Made by a program: the position numbers and the translations under genes. This document shows, one piece after another, positions 50,127-58,265 of a stretch of DNA of 64,000 bases. Position 1 is the stretch's first letter. Each line of letters starts with the position of its first letter. The notes below the pieces were generated by a model, which was not told the origin of the DNA, ran no database searches, and was given only the letters and a program-made list of their open reading frames with translations. The stretch covers positions 35,271 through 99,270 of the forward strand of contig NZ_JABEQD010000014.1 of assembly GCF_014174395.1 (NCBI RefSeq), given 5' to 3'. The stretch is from Gluconacetobacter aggeris (lineage in GTDB: Bacteria; Pseudomonadota; Alphaproteobacteria; Acetobacterales; Acetobacteraceae).

Positions 50127-52802
50127 ATGACCCTGAGGCGAAGCCTTATCGCGGCCACGATTCTTGCCATTCAGTTCGACGTCGCCGCTGCGGTGGCGCA
50201 AACGGCTACGACGTCCGGGACGTCGACGGCCACTCATCGCCACACGGCGAAGGCCAAGAAGGGGGTCAGTGCGCCTGCCCGCTCCACCGCGAAGGTGAAG
50301 GCGACGGTGGCGCCGGCTGTCGCAGCCCCGACCGCGCGGGTCGCTCCGGTTCTCGAGCCCGTCTATCATGCACCGCCTGATTCGGGCGAAGCCGTGATCG
50401 TGACCGGCACCCATGACACCCATCGCCATGCGCGCCAGAGCTCCTCGCCGATCTCGGTCGTCACGGCGGCGACGCTGACCCGTTCGGGCCAGATGAACCT
50501 GTCGGACGCGCTGACCAAGACCTATGCGTCGATCAACGTGGTCGCCATGGCCGCGGATTCCGCGGCGCTGACGCAGTCCATCCAGATGCGTGGCCTGGGC
50601 CCCAACGAAGTGCTGGTGCTGGTCGACGGCAAGCGCCGTCACTCGACCGCGAACATCGTTGCCGATGCCGGCCCGCAGTTCGGCTCGACCGGCGCGGACC
50701 TGAACACGCTGCCGTCGAACATGATCGACCATATCGAAGTGCTGGAAGACGGCGCGGCGGCCATGTATGGCTCGGACGCCATCGCCGGCGTGGTCAACAT
50801 CATCACCAAGAAGCAGGATCACGGCTATAATTTGAGCGCCACGACCGGCGCGAACGCCTATAGCGGCCAGGCGTGGCAGTACCAGGTCAATGGCGATGCC
50901 GGCTTCAAGTGGGGCAATGACGGCTTCCTGCACCTCAGCGGTCAGGTCTATCACACCGACTTCTTCGTGGCGCCGTCGACCGATCATCGCCTGCTGCCGC
51001 TGAGCGCCGCGCCGGTGGGGGCCTATACGGGCGCCAACTATACCGGCCCGCTGAACGTGCCCACCGATTCCAACCACATCATGGGCCGCCCCGAGGAAAC
51101 CCGTGAGAATTTCGGGATGGACTGGGGCAAGGACATCATCGGCGACCGGTTGCAGTTCTACGGCAACCTGACCTATGCGCACCGTCATGGCGAGGCGTAC
51201 GAGAACTATCGTATCCCGACCCGCGCGCCGTCGATCTACCCGTCGGGCTTCTCGCCGCGCGAGACGAACGAGGAAAACGACTACGCCGTGACCATGGGCC
51301 TGAAGGGCGCCGAGCTGTTCGGCGACTGGGACTGGGACGCCAGCTCGACCTACGGCGCCGACGGCACGAAGATCGGCAACAAGAATACCGCGAATACCGG
51401 TATGCTGGCCGCGACCTGCTCGACCAATCCGAGCAGCGCCTATTATTCCTCGGAAGGGTGCGGTTACTCGCCGACCTCGACGCTGGCGGAAACGTACCGC
51501 CTGGCGCAGTGGACGAACAACCTGGATTTCCGCCGTCATTTCAACATTGGCAACGTCGTTCCGATGACGCTGGCGGTGGGTGGCGAGCACCGTATGGAAA
51601 CCTACCAGATCAAGCCGGGCAATCCGAACTCCTATGAGCTGGGCGGCACGCAGGGCTATGCCGGCCTTGGCCCGCAGAGCTCCGGCAACTGGAACCGCAA
51701 CATCTTCGCCGCCTATATCGACGGTGATTTCCGCCTGACCAAGCATTGGGACCTGGATTTCGCCGGCCGGTTCGAGCACTACACCGACGTGGGCAACACC
51801 CAGAACGGCAAGATCTCGACCCGCTACGATTTCTCGCGTCGCATCGCGATCCGCGGCACGATCAGCACCGGCTTCCGTGCGCCGACGCTGGCCGAGCAGC
51901 ATTACAGCGCGATGAATGTCGGCCCCTCCAGCGCCTCGGGCCTGCTGGCGGTGGATTCGCCGGCGGCGCGTGCGCTGGGTGCCCAGCCGCTGAAGCCCGA
52001 GCAGTCGGTCAGCGCGTCGGGCGGTATCGTTCTTGAGCCCGTCAATGGCTTCCATGTCGAGGCCGACGTCTACCAGATCAACCTGCGCAACCGTATCGTC
52101 GGCGGTGGTACCGTTAACGGACCGTTGGCGGTGCAGGCGATCCAGGCGATGGGTTATACGCTGGCTGGTCCAGCGCTGGATGACCAGAATCAGGACAGCG
52201 CCTATTACCTGACCAACGGTGCCAGCACCCGCACGCAGGGCCTGGACATCAAGGCGGATTATGCGTTCCACCTGCATCAGTATGGCAATCTCGATCTGAG
52301 CATGGCGCTGGACCTGAACCGGACGCGCCTGCATCATAACGGTATCGCCCCGAACGGATCGGAGATCCTGAACGCGCAGAATATCGGCTACATCACCACG
52401 GCCTATCCGCGCAGCAAGATCATCCTGAATGCCTACTACAAGGTGGGCAAGCTGGACGTGAACGTTCGCCAGACCCGTTATGGCCAGACGACCGACATGA
52501 TGCAGTACGCGGATTGGTCGAATTCCAACATCATGTGTTCGGATGGTCAGTCGATCCAGTATTCGAACACCTGCTTCAAGGAGTTCAAGAACACGCCGCG
52601 CTGGCTGACGGATATCGAAATCGGGTATCAGTTCACCGATCACCTGCACTTCGCCGTCGGCGCCAACAACGTCTTCAACGTGCGTCCCCGCCGGGTCTCG
52701 CAGGACGTCAATTCCTACGGTGCCCAGATCTACGACCAGTTCTCGCTGCAGGTGCCGATCACCGGCGGCTACTACTATGGCCGTCTGAACGCCACGTTCT
52801 GA
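50127..52802 (+). CDS. TonB-dependent outer-membrane receptor
   Basis: An 891-residue receptor. Signal peptide MTLRRSLIAATILAIQFDVA with cleavage near AVAQT; an Ala/Lys/Thr/His-rich linker of about 65 residues; plug from SGEAVIVTGTHDT to GVVNIITKK with VLVLVDGKRRHSTAN; barrel to the terminal Phe (GRLNATF). Codon use in the barrel is smoother and more C-rich than in the phage genes, as for a highly expressed native gene. The ligand is unknown. A terminator follows, then a periplasmic flavin oxidase operon that may use the same substrate. Confidence 0.93.
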   Translation: MTLRRSLIAATILAIQFDVAAAVAQTATTSGTSTATHRHTAKAKKGVSAPARSTAKVKATVAPAVAAPTARVAPVLEPVYHAPPDSGEAVIVTGTHDTHRHARQSSSPISVVTAATLTRSGQMNLSDALTKTYASINVVAMAADSAALTQSIQMRGLGPNEVLVLVDGKRRHSTANIVADAGPQFGSTGADLNTLPSNMIDHIEVLEDGAAAMYGSDAIAGVVNIITKKQDHGYNLSATTGANAYSGQAWQYQVNGDAGFKWGNDGFLHLSGQVYHTDFFVAPSTDHRLLPLSAAPVGAYTGANYTGPLNVPTDSNHIMGRPEETRENFGMDWGKDIIGDRLQFYGNLTYAHRHGEAYENYRIPTRAPSIYPSGFSPRETNEENDYAVTMGLKGAELFGDWDWDASSTYGADGTKIGNKNTANTGMLAATCSTNPSSAYYSSEGCGYSPTSTLAETYRLAQWTNNLDFRRHFNIGNVVPMTLAVGGEHRMETYQIKPGNPNSYELGGTQGYAGLGPQSSGNWNRNIFAAYIDGDFRLTKHWDLDFAGRFEHYTDVGNTQNGKISTRYDFSRRIAIRGTISTGFRAPTLAEQHYSAMNVGPSSASGLLAVDSPAARALGAQPLKPEQSVSASGGIVLEPVNGFHVEADVYQINLRNRIVGGGTVNGPLAVQAIQAMGYTLAGPALDDQNQDSAYYLTNGASTRTQGLDIKADYAFHLHQYGNLDLSMALDLNRTRLHHNGIAPNGSEILNAQNIGYITTAYPRSKIILNAYYKVGKLDVNVRQTRYGQTTDMMQYADWSNSNIMCSDGQSIQYSNTCFKEFKNTPRWLTDIEIGYQFTDHLHFAVGANNVFNVRPRRVSQDVNSYGAQIYDQFSLQVPITGGYYYGRLNATF

Positions 52803-52813
52803 CGAAAACGGCA

Positions 52814-52843
52814 TGGATACCGGAAGCGATTTCGGTATCCATC
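52814..52843 (+). terminator. Terminator after TonB receptor gene
   Basis: A perfect 10-bp stem (52814-52823 with 52834-52843) starts 12 bases after the receptor stop, without a strong T-run. The remainder to 53045 holds an AT-rich spacer and the ribosome site of the next gene. Confidence 0.6.
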
Positions 52844-53045
52844 CTCGTTCTGGAATTCATGCCGCGTATGCGGCATTTTTTGTTTCAGGCGCTTTTGAAA
52901 ATATAGCCTGCGGCATGGCCCGCGTATCTCCTTCGCGCTTGTGGCGGCCGGCAGGCCGTGCCGCCGCTGCGATGCGCAGGACCATATGCCGGTGCCGGCT
53001 ATGGCATTTTCAGGATGGCCTCCCCAGACAAGAGAAGGATGACCA

Positions 53046-54647
53046 ATGACCGGAGAATCCGGCTTTCAGGCACAGACGCGCCGTCAGCTTCTGACAAAAA
53101 TCGGGATTCTGGCCGGAAGTGCCGGGCTCTATCAGGCGATGACCAGCATGGGTCATGCGATGGGCACGGATTTCAAGGGGCCGCCGAAACTGTCGGGCGC
53201 GAAGCCGGGCACGCGTGTCGTGGTGCTGGGGGCCGGTCTGGCGGGATTGCTGGCCGCGTATGAATTGCGGCAGGCGGGCTATGCGGTTCGGCTGCTGGAA
53301 TTCCAGAACCGGGCGGGCGGACGCAATATCTCGCTGCGCGGTGGCGATACCGTGACGGAACTGGGCGGCGCCACGCAGACGGTCGGCTTTTCTCCTGGCA
53401 ATTATATCAATCCGGGGCCTTGGCGCATTCCGTACCATCATCAGGGGCTGCTTTATTACTGCCGGAAGTTCGGCGTGGCGCTGGAGCCGTTCATTCAGCT
53501 CAACCACAATGCCTGGCTGCATTCCTCGCAGGCTTACGGCGGCAGGCGTCTGCGCTATCGGGAATTCGCGGCGGATTTCTCGGGCTATACCGCGGAGCTG
53601 CTGACCAAGGCGATCAACCAGCACCGGCTGGATGATATCGTGACGCCCGAGGAGCGGGCGCATGTGCTCTCCTCCGTCGCGACCTGGGCCAATCTGGACG
53701 ATGACGGCGTGTGGCGTGCCGGTGCGCGGTCGTCGCAGCACCGGGGATATGACAAGGCGCGCGGAGCCGGTATGGATGGGGCGCCGACCTTCTCGACCCC
53801 GGCGCCGCGTGCCGAGGTGATGGCGTCCGGTCTGGCGCAGTGGCTGGCCTTTCCCGAACAGCTCGACATGCAGACGACGATGTTCCAGCCCGTGGGCGGG
53901 ATGGACAATATCGGCAAGGGCTTTGCACGGCAGGTCCGGGACCTGATCACGCTGGGCTGCATGGTCACCGCCATCCATCAGGACGAGCATGGGGTGAAGA
54001 TCCTCTATGATGACGTCGCGCATGGTGGTGCCGCGCGGGTGGAAGAGGCCGATTACTGCGTCTGCACGATTCCGCTGCCGGTGCTGTCGCAGCTTGACGT
54101 GCAGGTCAGCGACAGGATGAAGGCGGCGATCGCGGCGGTGCCGTATGCGTCGTCGGTCAAGCTGGGCATGGAGTTCAAGCGGCGCTTCTGGGAGGAGGAC
54201 GACCAGATCTATGGCGGGATCAGCTTTACCGACCAGCCGATCGGCCAGATTGCCTATCCCAGCCACGGCACGTTCTCGCCGGGGCCGGCGGTTCTGCTGG
54301 GTGGTTATATGTTCGGCCCGGCGGCGATGGATTTCACGACCATGAGCCCGGCACAGCGGATCGAGGAGGGGCTGAGGCAGGGACAGGCGCTGCACCCCGA
54401 TTACCGCCAGGAGTTCCGCAACGGTGTGGCGGTGGCGTGGAGCCGCATGCCCTGGACCCTGGGCTGCTGTTCCATGTGGTCGGAGCAGGCGCGCAAGACG
54501 CATTACAAGACGCTGGTGGCGATGGAGAACCGGCTGGTGCTGGCCGGCGAGCATGCGTCCTATGTCGGTTGCTGGCAGGAGGGGGCGATCCTGTCGTCGC
54601 TCGCCGCCGTCGAGCAGGTTCACAAGCGGGCGCAGGGAGCGGGCTGA
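53046..54647 (+). CDS. Periplasmic flavin amine oxidase, Tat-exported
   Basis: A 533-residue FAD enzyme. A Tat signal (TRRQLLTKIGILAGSAGLYQ) spans residues about 11-30. TRVVVLGAGLAGLLAAYELR is the dinucleotide fold, RLLEFQNRAGGRNISLRGGD the GG/R motif of flavin amine oxidases, and a C-terminal VLAGEHASYVGCWQEGAILS the FAD-closing motif. Family members oxidise amines or L-amino acids to aldehydes or oxo acids. Coupling to a cytochrome c gene by a one-base overlap suggests a dehydrogenase that feeds the respiratory chain instead of O2. Substrate unknown. Confidence 0.9.
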   Translation: MTGESGFQAQTRRQLLTKIGILAGSAGLYQAMTSMGHAMGTDFKGPPKLSGAKPGTRVVVLGAGLAGLLAAYELRQAGYAVRLLEFQNRAGGRNISLRGGDTVTELGGATQTVGFSPGNYINPGPWRIPYHHQGLLYYCRKFGVALEPFIQLNHNAWLHSSQAYGGRRLRYREFAADFSGYTAELLTKAINQHRLDDIVTPEERAHVLSSVATWANLDDDGVWRAGARSSQHRGYDKARGAGMDGAPTFSTPAPRAEVMASGLAQWLAFPEQLDMQTTMFQPVGGMDNIGKGFARQVRDLITLGCMVTAIHQDEHGVKILYDDVAHGGAARVEEADYCVCTIPLPVLSQLDVQVSDRMKAAIAAVPYASSVKLGMEFKRRFWEEDDQIYGGISFTDQPIGQIAYPSHGTFSPGPAVLLGGYMFGPAAMDFTTMSPAQRIEEGLRQGQALHPDYRQEFRNGVAVAWSRMPWTLGCCSMWSEQARKTHYKTLVAMENRLVLAGEHASYVGCWQEGAILSSLAAVEQVHKRAQGAG

Positions 54648-55063
54648 TGCGGGGCGTTTCTCTTTCTTTCCTGCTCCTGGCAGGGATGAGTCTGTCCGGT
54701 GCGCCGGCGCGGGCCGATACGGCGGGGGGTGTGCCCAGCACCATGACCCGGCTGGATAATGGCGATCTGGTCTATCATCATATCTGCGCCGCCTGTCATA
54801 TGGCCGACGGCAAGGGGGCGCGCGGTGCCGGGGCGAAATACCCGGCGCTGGCCGGGGACCCGAAACTGGCGATCGCCGCCTATCCGACCATGATGGTGCT
54901 GAACGGCCATGGCGGCATGCCGTGGTTCGCGGGCATCCTGACCGACAGGCAGATTGCGGATGTCGTGACCTATATCCGCAGCCATCTGGGCAATCGCTGG
55001 ATGGACCCGGTGACGCCGGAGCAGGTGCGCGAAATGCGCCAGCCGATCACGCTGGAGGAATAA
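54647..55063 (+). CDS. Periplasmic c-type cytochrome
   Basis: A 138-residue protein. Signal peptide MRGVSLSFLLLAGMSLSGAP cleaves after ARA. The heme site is CAACH (about residues 47-51) and the distal Met is probably in GGMPWFAGILTD. The single domain matches class I cytochromes that carry electrons between a dehydrogenase and the terminal oxidase. TGATG overlap with the flavin oxidase argues for a dedicated partner. A hairpin terminator follows 8 bases after the stop. Confidence 0.93.
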   Translation: MRGVSLSFLLLAGMSLSGAPARADTAGGVPSTMTRLDNGDLVYHHICAACHMADGKGARGAGAKYPALAGDPKLAIAAYPTMMVLNGHGGMPWFAGILTDRQIADVVTYIRSHLGNRWMDPVTPEQVREMRQPITLEE

Positions 55064-55070
55064 TGGTGCC

Positions 55071-55099
55071 ATTCCGGCGGGGATTTTCCTCGCCGGAAT
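55071..55099 (+). terminator. Terminator after the cytochrome gene
   Basis: ATTCCGGCG (55071-55079) pairs with CGCCGGAAT (55091-55099), and the stem can extend inward with one mismatch. It starts 8 bases after the stop codon of the oxidase-cytochrome operon. Confidence 0.65.
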
Positions 55100-55213
55100 G
55101 CTTCCCTACCGCCGGCCGGCCCTGGCTGTTAAGGTCGGAACATGCAATCGATCACCCTCTATATCGGGGCGGGGATGATCCTGTTTTCATCCCATCGCGT
55201 GCAGAGCCTGCGT

Positions 55214-55230
55214 CTTCTTTTTCAAAGAAG
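55214..55230 (-). terminator. AT-rich hairpin after the AI-2E-type permease
   Basis: CTTCTTT/AAAGAAG with a 3-nt loop lies 20 bases after the permease stop on the minus strand. It resembles hairpins A/B of the phage-block cassettes, showing that such hairpins also occur next to ordinary genes. Confidence 0.55.
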
Positions 55231-55249
55231 AACAGAAGCGCCTGCCTTT

Positions 55250-56443
55250 TCAATTTTCGTGGATATTCACCACCCGGATGGCCCCCACCCCCTCGGGGAG
55301 GGGCCGTGCGGCGCGGCCGGAGAAAAGGCGCCAGAGCAGGTGGGCCACGGCCATCACGGCCGGGCCGATGAACAGGCCGGGCAGGCCGCAGCTTTCCAGC
55401 CCGCCGAGAATGCCGAGCAGCACCCACATGAACGGCAGCCTGATCGATCCGCCGATCAGGGCCGGGCGGATGAAATGATCGGCCAGGAACAGCACGACCG
55501 TGCCGAACAGGCCCACGCCGATGGCGGCCGCCAGGCTGCTGCCCTTGATGAGGATGGCCAGCACGCACAGGGCCAGTGCGAAACCGCCTACCATCGGGAT
55601 CATGCAGGCCAGCGCGGTGAAGATGCCCAGCAGCAGCGGCTGCGGTGCCCCGGCGAGCACGTAGGAGAGGCCGATCAGCACGCCTTCGCCGAGTCCGACC
55701 AGCACCAGGCCGGCCAGCGCGCCGCGTACGGCGCCGACGACCTGGCGCTGGACCATGCCGCCCCGCGCGCCCAGCAGGCGCCAGACCAGCAGGTCGATCC
55801 GGGTGACGAGCGGCTGGCCCACCCGCAGGAAGAAGAAGAGGATCAGCAGGGCGAAGCCCATGATGACCAGCCCGTTGGCCAGGTCGTGCCCCAGTTGTTC
55901 CACCGTTGCGAGGGCATGTTCCGGCCGGAGGCGGTCCATCAGCTCATGCACGCTGTCGGCGGTCGCCAGGTTGGTCTGCCACCAATGCTGGGCCTGTGCG
56001 CGGCCCCAGGGCAGGCGGTCGAGCCATGCCGGGGCGGGGATGCCCTGTTCGGTGGCCTGCCGGACCCATTGCGCGCCTTGCCTGGCCTCGCCGGCGGCGG
56101 CCGAGATCAGCAGGGCGGAGGGTATGATGAAGACCAGCGCGATTCCGAGGACGATGGCGGCCGGTGCCATCGTGGCGGCGTGGGGCGACGGCCATTTCCG
56201 CCGCAGCCTCGTCAGCAGCGGCCAGCAGACGATGGCGAGCACGCCGCCCCAGAACAGGGCGGAGCGGAAACGCCCGAGGATGAACAGGGTGAGTATGATC
56301 ACGCCGAATGTCAGCGCGCCCTGGGCCCAGCATTGCAGCGTCGTGCGTGGCCCACCGGGTAATGTGGCGGTGGGGCGGGGGGCGCCATGCTTGGCGGGGT
56401 GGACGAAGGAATGCGGGGGCACGGGCATGCGGGCTCGATTCAA
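55250..56443 (-). CDS. AI-2E family (PerM-type) membrane protein
   Basis: A 397-residue protein with about eight hydrophobic helices: ALTFGVIILTLFILGRF near residue 43, AIVLGIALVFIIPSALLISA near 95, then a periplasmic-like loop, and a C-terminal block with RGALAGLVLVGLGEGVLIGL, IPMVGGFALALCVLAI and RPALIGGSIRLPFMWVLLGI. The last is the signature of this family. Members export small molecules or ions; AI-2 export is shown only for a few. No partner gene is adjacent. Start among two close ATGs; the first is given. Confidence 0.9.
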   Translation of the reverse strand: MNRARMPVPPHSFVHPAKHGAPRPTATLPGGPRTTLQCWAQGALTFGVIILTLFILGRFRSALFWGGVLAIVCWPLLTRLRRKWPSPHAATMAPAAIVLGIALVFIIPSALLISAAAGEARQGAQWVRQATEQGIPAPAWLDRLPWGRAQAQHWWQTNLATADSVHELMDRLRPEHALATVEQLGHDLANGLVIMGFALLILFFFLRVGQPLVTRIDLLVWRLLGARGGMVQRQVVGAVRGALAGLVLVGLGEGVLIGLSYVLAGAPQPLLLGIFTALACMIPMVGGFALALCVLAILIKGSSLAAAIGVGLFGTVVLFLADHFIRPALIGGSIRLPFMWVLLGILGGLESCGLPGLFIGPAVMAVAHLLWRLFSGRAARPLPEGVGAIRVVNIHEN

Positions 56444-56728
56444 GGGGCTGTGTCAATGGTTTGCCGGCTGGTGGCGCGAACAGTGATAACGGTGCCGGGT
56501 GCCTGGCGTTGCAGCCCGAGGGGTGGGTTGCGGCCGGCGCGAGGCTCCCGGGGGGGCGCCCTGTGAGGGACGGGATGATTCGATTTCAGTACGAAATCCG
56601 TCCGTCATGCAAGGCCGCCATACGCCCGTTCAGGGGCACCCGCCCTTAAAATGCCGCATGCGCACCCTATATGGATGAGCCAAGCCGTTCCGGCCCGTTG
56701 CCGGGGCACCTTGAGCAGGAGGATCGTC

Positions 56729-56965
56729 ATGTCGGTTTCATCCGCCGAGGGAAAAGCAGCCTCCGTGTCGCCCGTGTCCAACGCGGGGCGGTCCGATGGG
56801 GTCGCGCTGACGCCGGCACAGATTCATGCCGCCCATCGCAGCGCGCTGCGGCAGGCGGGCAGGCGGCTGCGCACCCGGTCCGGTCGGGGGGAAGAGCCCG
56901 GCGCCACGGCCCGGCCCCGCGCGCCGGCGCCCGAGAGGGCGGGGAGTGCTTCAGGCAGGGCCTGA
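56729..56965 (+). CDS. Small basic hypothetical protein
   Basis: A 78-residue protein. ATG is preceded by AGCAGGAGGATCGTC, a strong ribosome site, which is the main evidence for a gene. The middle (VALTPAQIHAAHRSALRQAG) is a helical segment; the C-terminal half is Arg/Ala/Pro/Gly-rich and probably disordered. Not assigned to a family. The 285 bases before it show only the permease promoter region, and a palindromic repeat follows 10 bases after its stop. Confidence 0.55.
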   Translation: MSVSSAEGKAASVSPVSNAGRSDGVALTPAQIHAAHRSALRQAGRRLRTRSGRGEEPGATARPRAPAPERAGSASGRA

Positions 56966-56975
56966 TCCGACGGAG

Positions 56976-57131
56976 CCTGACCGAAAATGCGCGCTGGCGG
57001 CGATCCAGCGCGCGTTGCCTGTGCTTCGGTGCTCATGGCCATCAAGGCCACTCCGCTCCGATGCTCGGCAACACACGCCGGGCGCGGCCCTCTGGGCCGC
57101 TCTCGCGCGCCAGCCCGCATTTTCGGTCAGG
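56976..57131. repeat. Dispersed near-palindromic repeat, copy 3 (best ends)
   Basis: 156 bp with 22-bp terminal inverted repeats that differ at one position (CCTGACCGAAAATGCG.GCTG at each end). It sits 10 bases after a stop codon and between convergent genes. It shares the internal order of copies 1 and 2, with substitutions such as GCTTCGGTGCTC/GCTCCGATGCTC swapped. No open frame spans it. It looks like a MITE or REP-type unit. Confidence 0.88.
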
Positions 57132-57151
57132 TTCTCGGGCGCCCGACCGGA

Positions 57152-58255
57152 TCAGCCGTCGACGGCGCGGCGGCCGAGAGCGGGGTCGTCGGTGAAGAAG
57201 CCGTCCAGGCCCAGATCCAGATAGCGCCGGATTTCGGCGATCGAGCCTTCGGGGTTGCGGGCGTCGTCGCCCGCGTCGTTGCGGAGCTGGCGGGGCAGGA
57301 AACGGTTTTCGGGCCGGCAGGTATAGGAATGGACCAGCAGGCCGGCGGCGTGGGCGTCGTCGATCAGGCTGGTCGGTGCCTGCCATGCGCCCGAGGCGTC
57401 GCGCGGGATCAGGTCGGTATTGGACGGGCCGATGGCGTCGGCGTAGGCCCGGACCTGGCGCAGGCCGTCCGGTGTCATCAGGTCGCCGAAGGTTGTGCGC
57501 GCGCCGGCCGCCACGAGGTCGGGCACGCGTTCGGTCCGCTCGCCCATCAGGAACATCAGCCGGGCCTGAGGGTTGATGGCCTGCACGCGCCCATGCAGCA
57601 TCTTCAGGTTGGTGGTCTCGAAGGACTGGACCTCCAGCGGGGCGTAGCGCGTGTACTCGTGCGCCGCGATCACGCGCAGGAAGGTTTCCTCCGGCGTGTG
57701 GCCGAGTGCGTGGAAATGGGTCGAATTCTTGATTTCGGGGATCAGGCCGATCGTCCGGCCGCGCGCGGCGGCTTCGGCGGCGACGAAATCGATCACCTCC
57801 TCGAAGGTCGGGATGTCGAAATGCCCGTCATAGCGGGTGTTCTGCGCGCGGATGGTGGGCAGGCGCTCGCGGGCGCGCAGGGTCTTGAGTTCCGCCAGGG
57901 TGAAGTCGGTGGTGAACCAGCCGGTCTCTGCCTTGCCGTCGATCGTCAGCGTGCGGCGGCGGGAGGCGAATTCCGGGCGGGTCGCGATGTCCGTGGTGCC
58001 GGCGATGTTGCTTTCATGGCGGGCGACCAGCACGCCGTCGCGGGTCGGCACCAGATCGGGCTCGATATAATCCGCGCCGTCGGCGATCGCCTTGGCATAG
58101 GAGGCCAGCGTGTGTTCCGGTCGCAGGGCCGAGGCCCCGCGATGGGCGAACACCAGCGGCCGGGGCGCGAGCGATGCCGCCGCCCGGGCGCGCGATGCGC
58201 CCCCCAGGATCGTGGCACCCGCCATGAGGGAGAGGGTGTTTCTGCGTGTCAGCAC
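57152..58255 (-). CDS. glpQ: Periplasmic glycerophosphodiester phosphodiesterase
   Basis: A 367-residue protein. A Tat signal (TRRNTLSLMAGATILGG) ends near RARAA. GDPD motifs are VFAHRGASALRPEHTLASYA (with catalytic HR and the E), DYIEPDLVPTRDGVLVARHE (metal-binding ExD and second His) and IGLIPEIKN. GlpQ hydrolyses glycerophosphodiesters to glycerol-3-phosphate and an alcohol in the periplasm. It starts 10 bases after the TonB receptor gene, so the two are one operon, a possible uptake-and-hydrolysis pair. Confidence 0.93.
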   Translation of the reverse strand: MLTRRNTLSLMAGATILGGASRARAAASLAPRPLVFAHRGASALRPEHTLASYAKAIADGADYIEPDLVPTRDGVLVARHESNIAGTTDIATRPEFASRRRTLTIDGKAETGWFTTDFTLAELKTLRARERLPTIRAQNTRYDGHFDIPTFEEVIDFVAAEAAARGRTIGLIPEIKNSTHFHALGHTPEETFLRVIAAHEYTRYAPLEVQSFETTNLKMLHGRVQAINPQARLMFLMGERTERVPDLVAAGARTTFGDLMTPDGLRQVRAYADAIGPSNTDLIPRDASGAWQAPTSLIDDAHAAGLLVHSYTCRPENRFLPRQLRNDAGDDARNPEGSIAEIRRYLDLGLDGFFTDDPALGRRAVDG

Positions 58256-58265
58256 GTGGGAAGCC

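Noticed and set aside
49956..52814. 950-codon minus-strand frame opposite the TonB receptor
   Set aside because: Composition mirrors the third-codon GC bias of the receptor gene. The plus strand has signal peptide, plug and barrel motifs.
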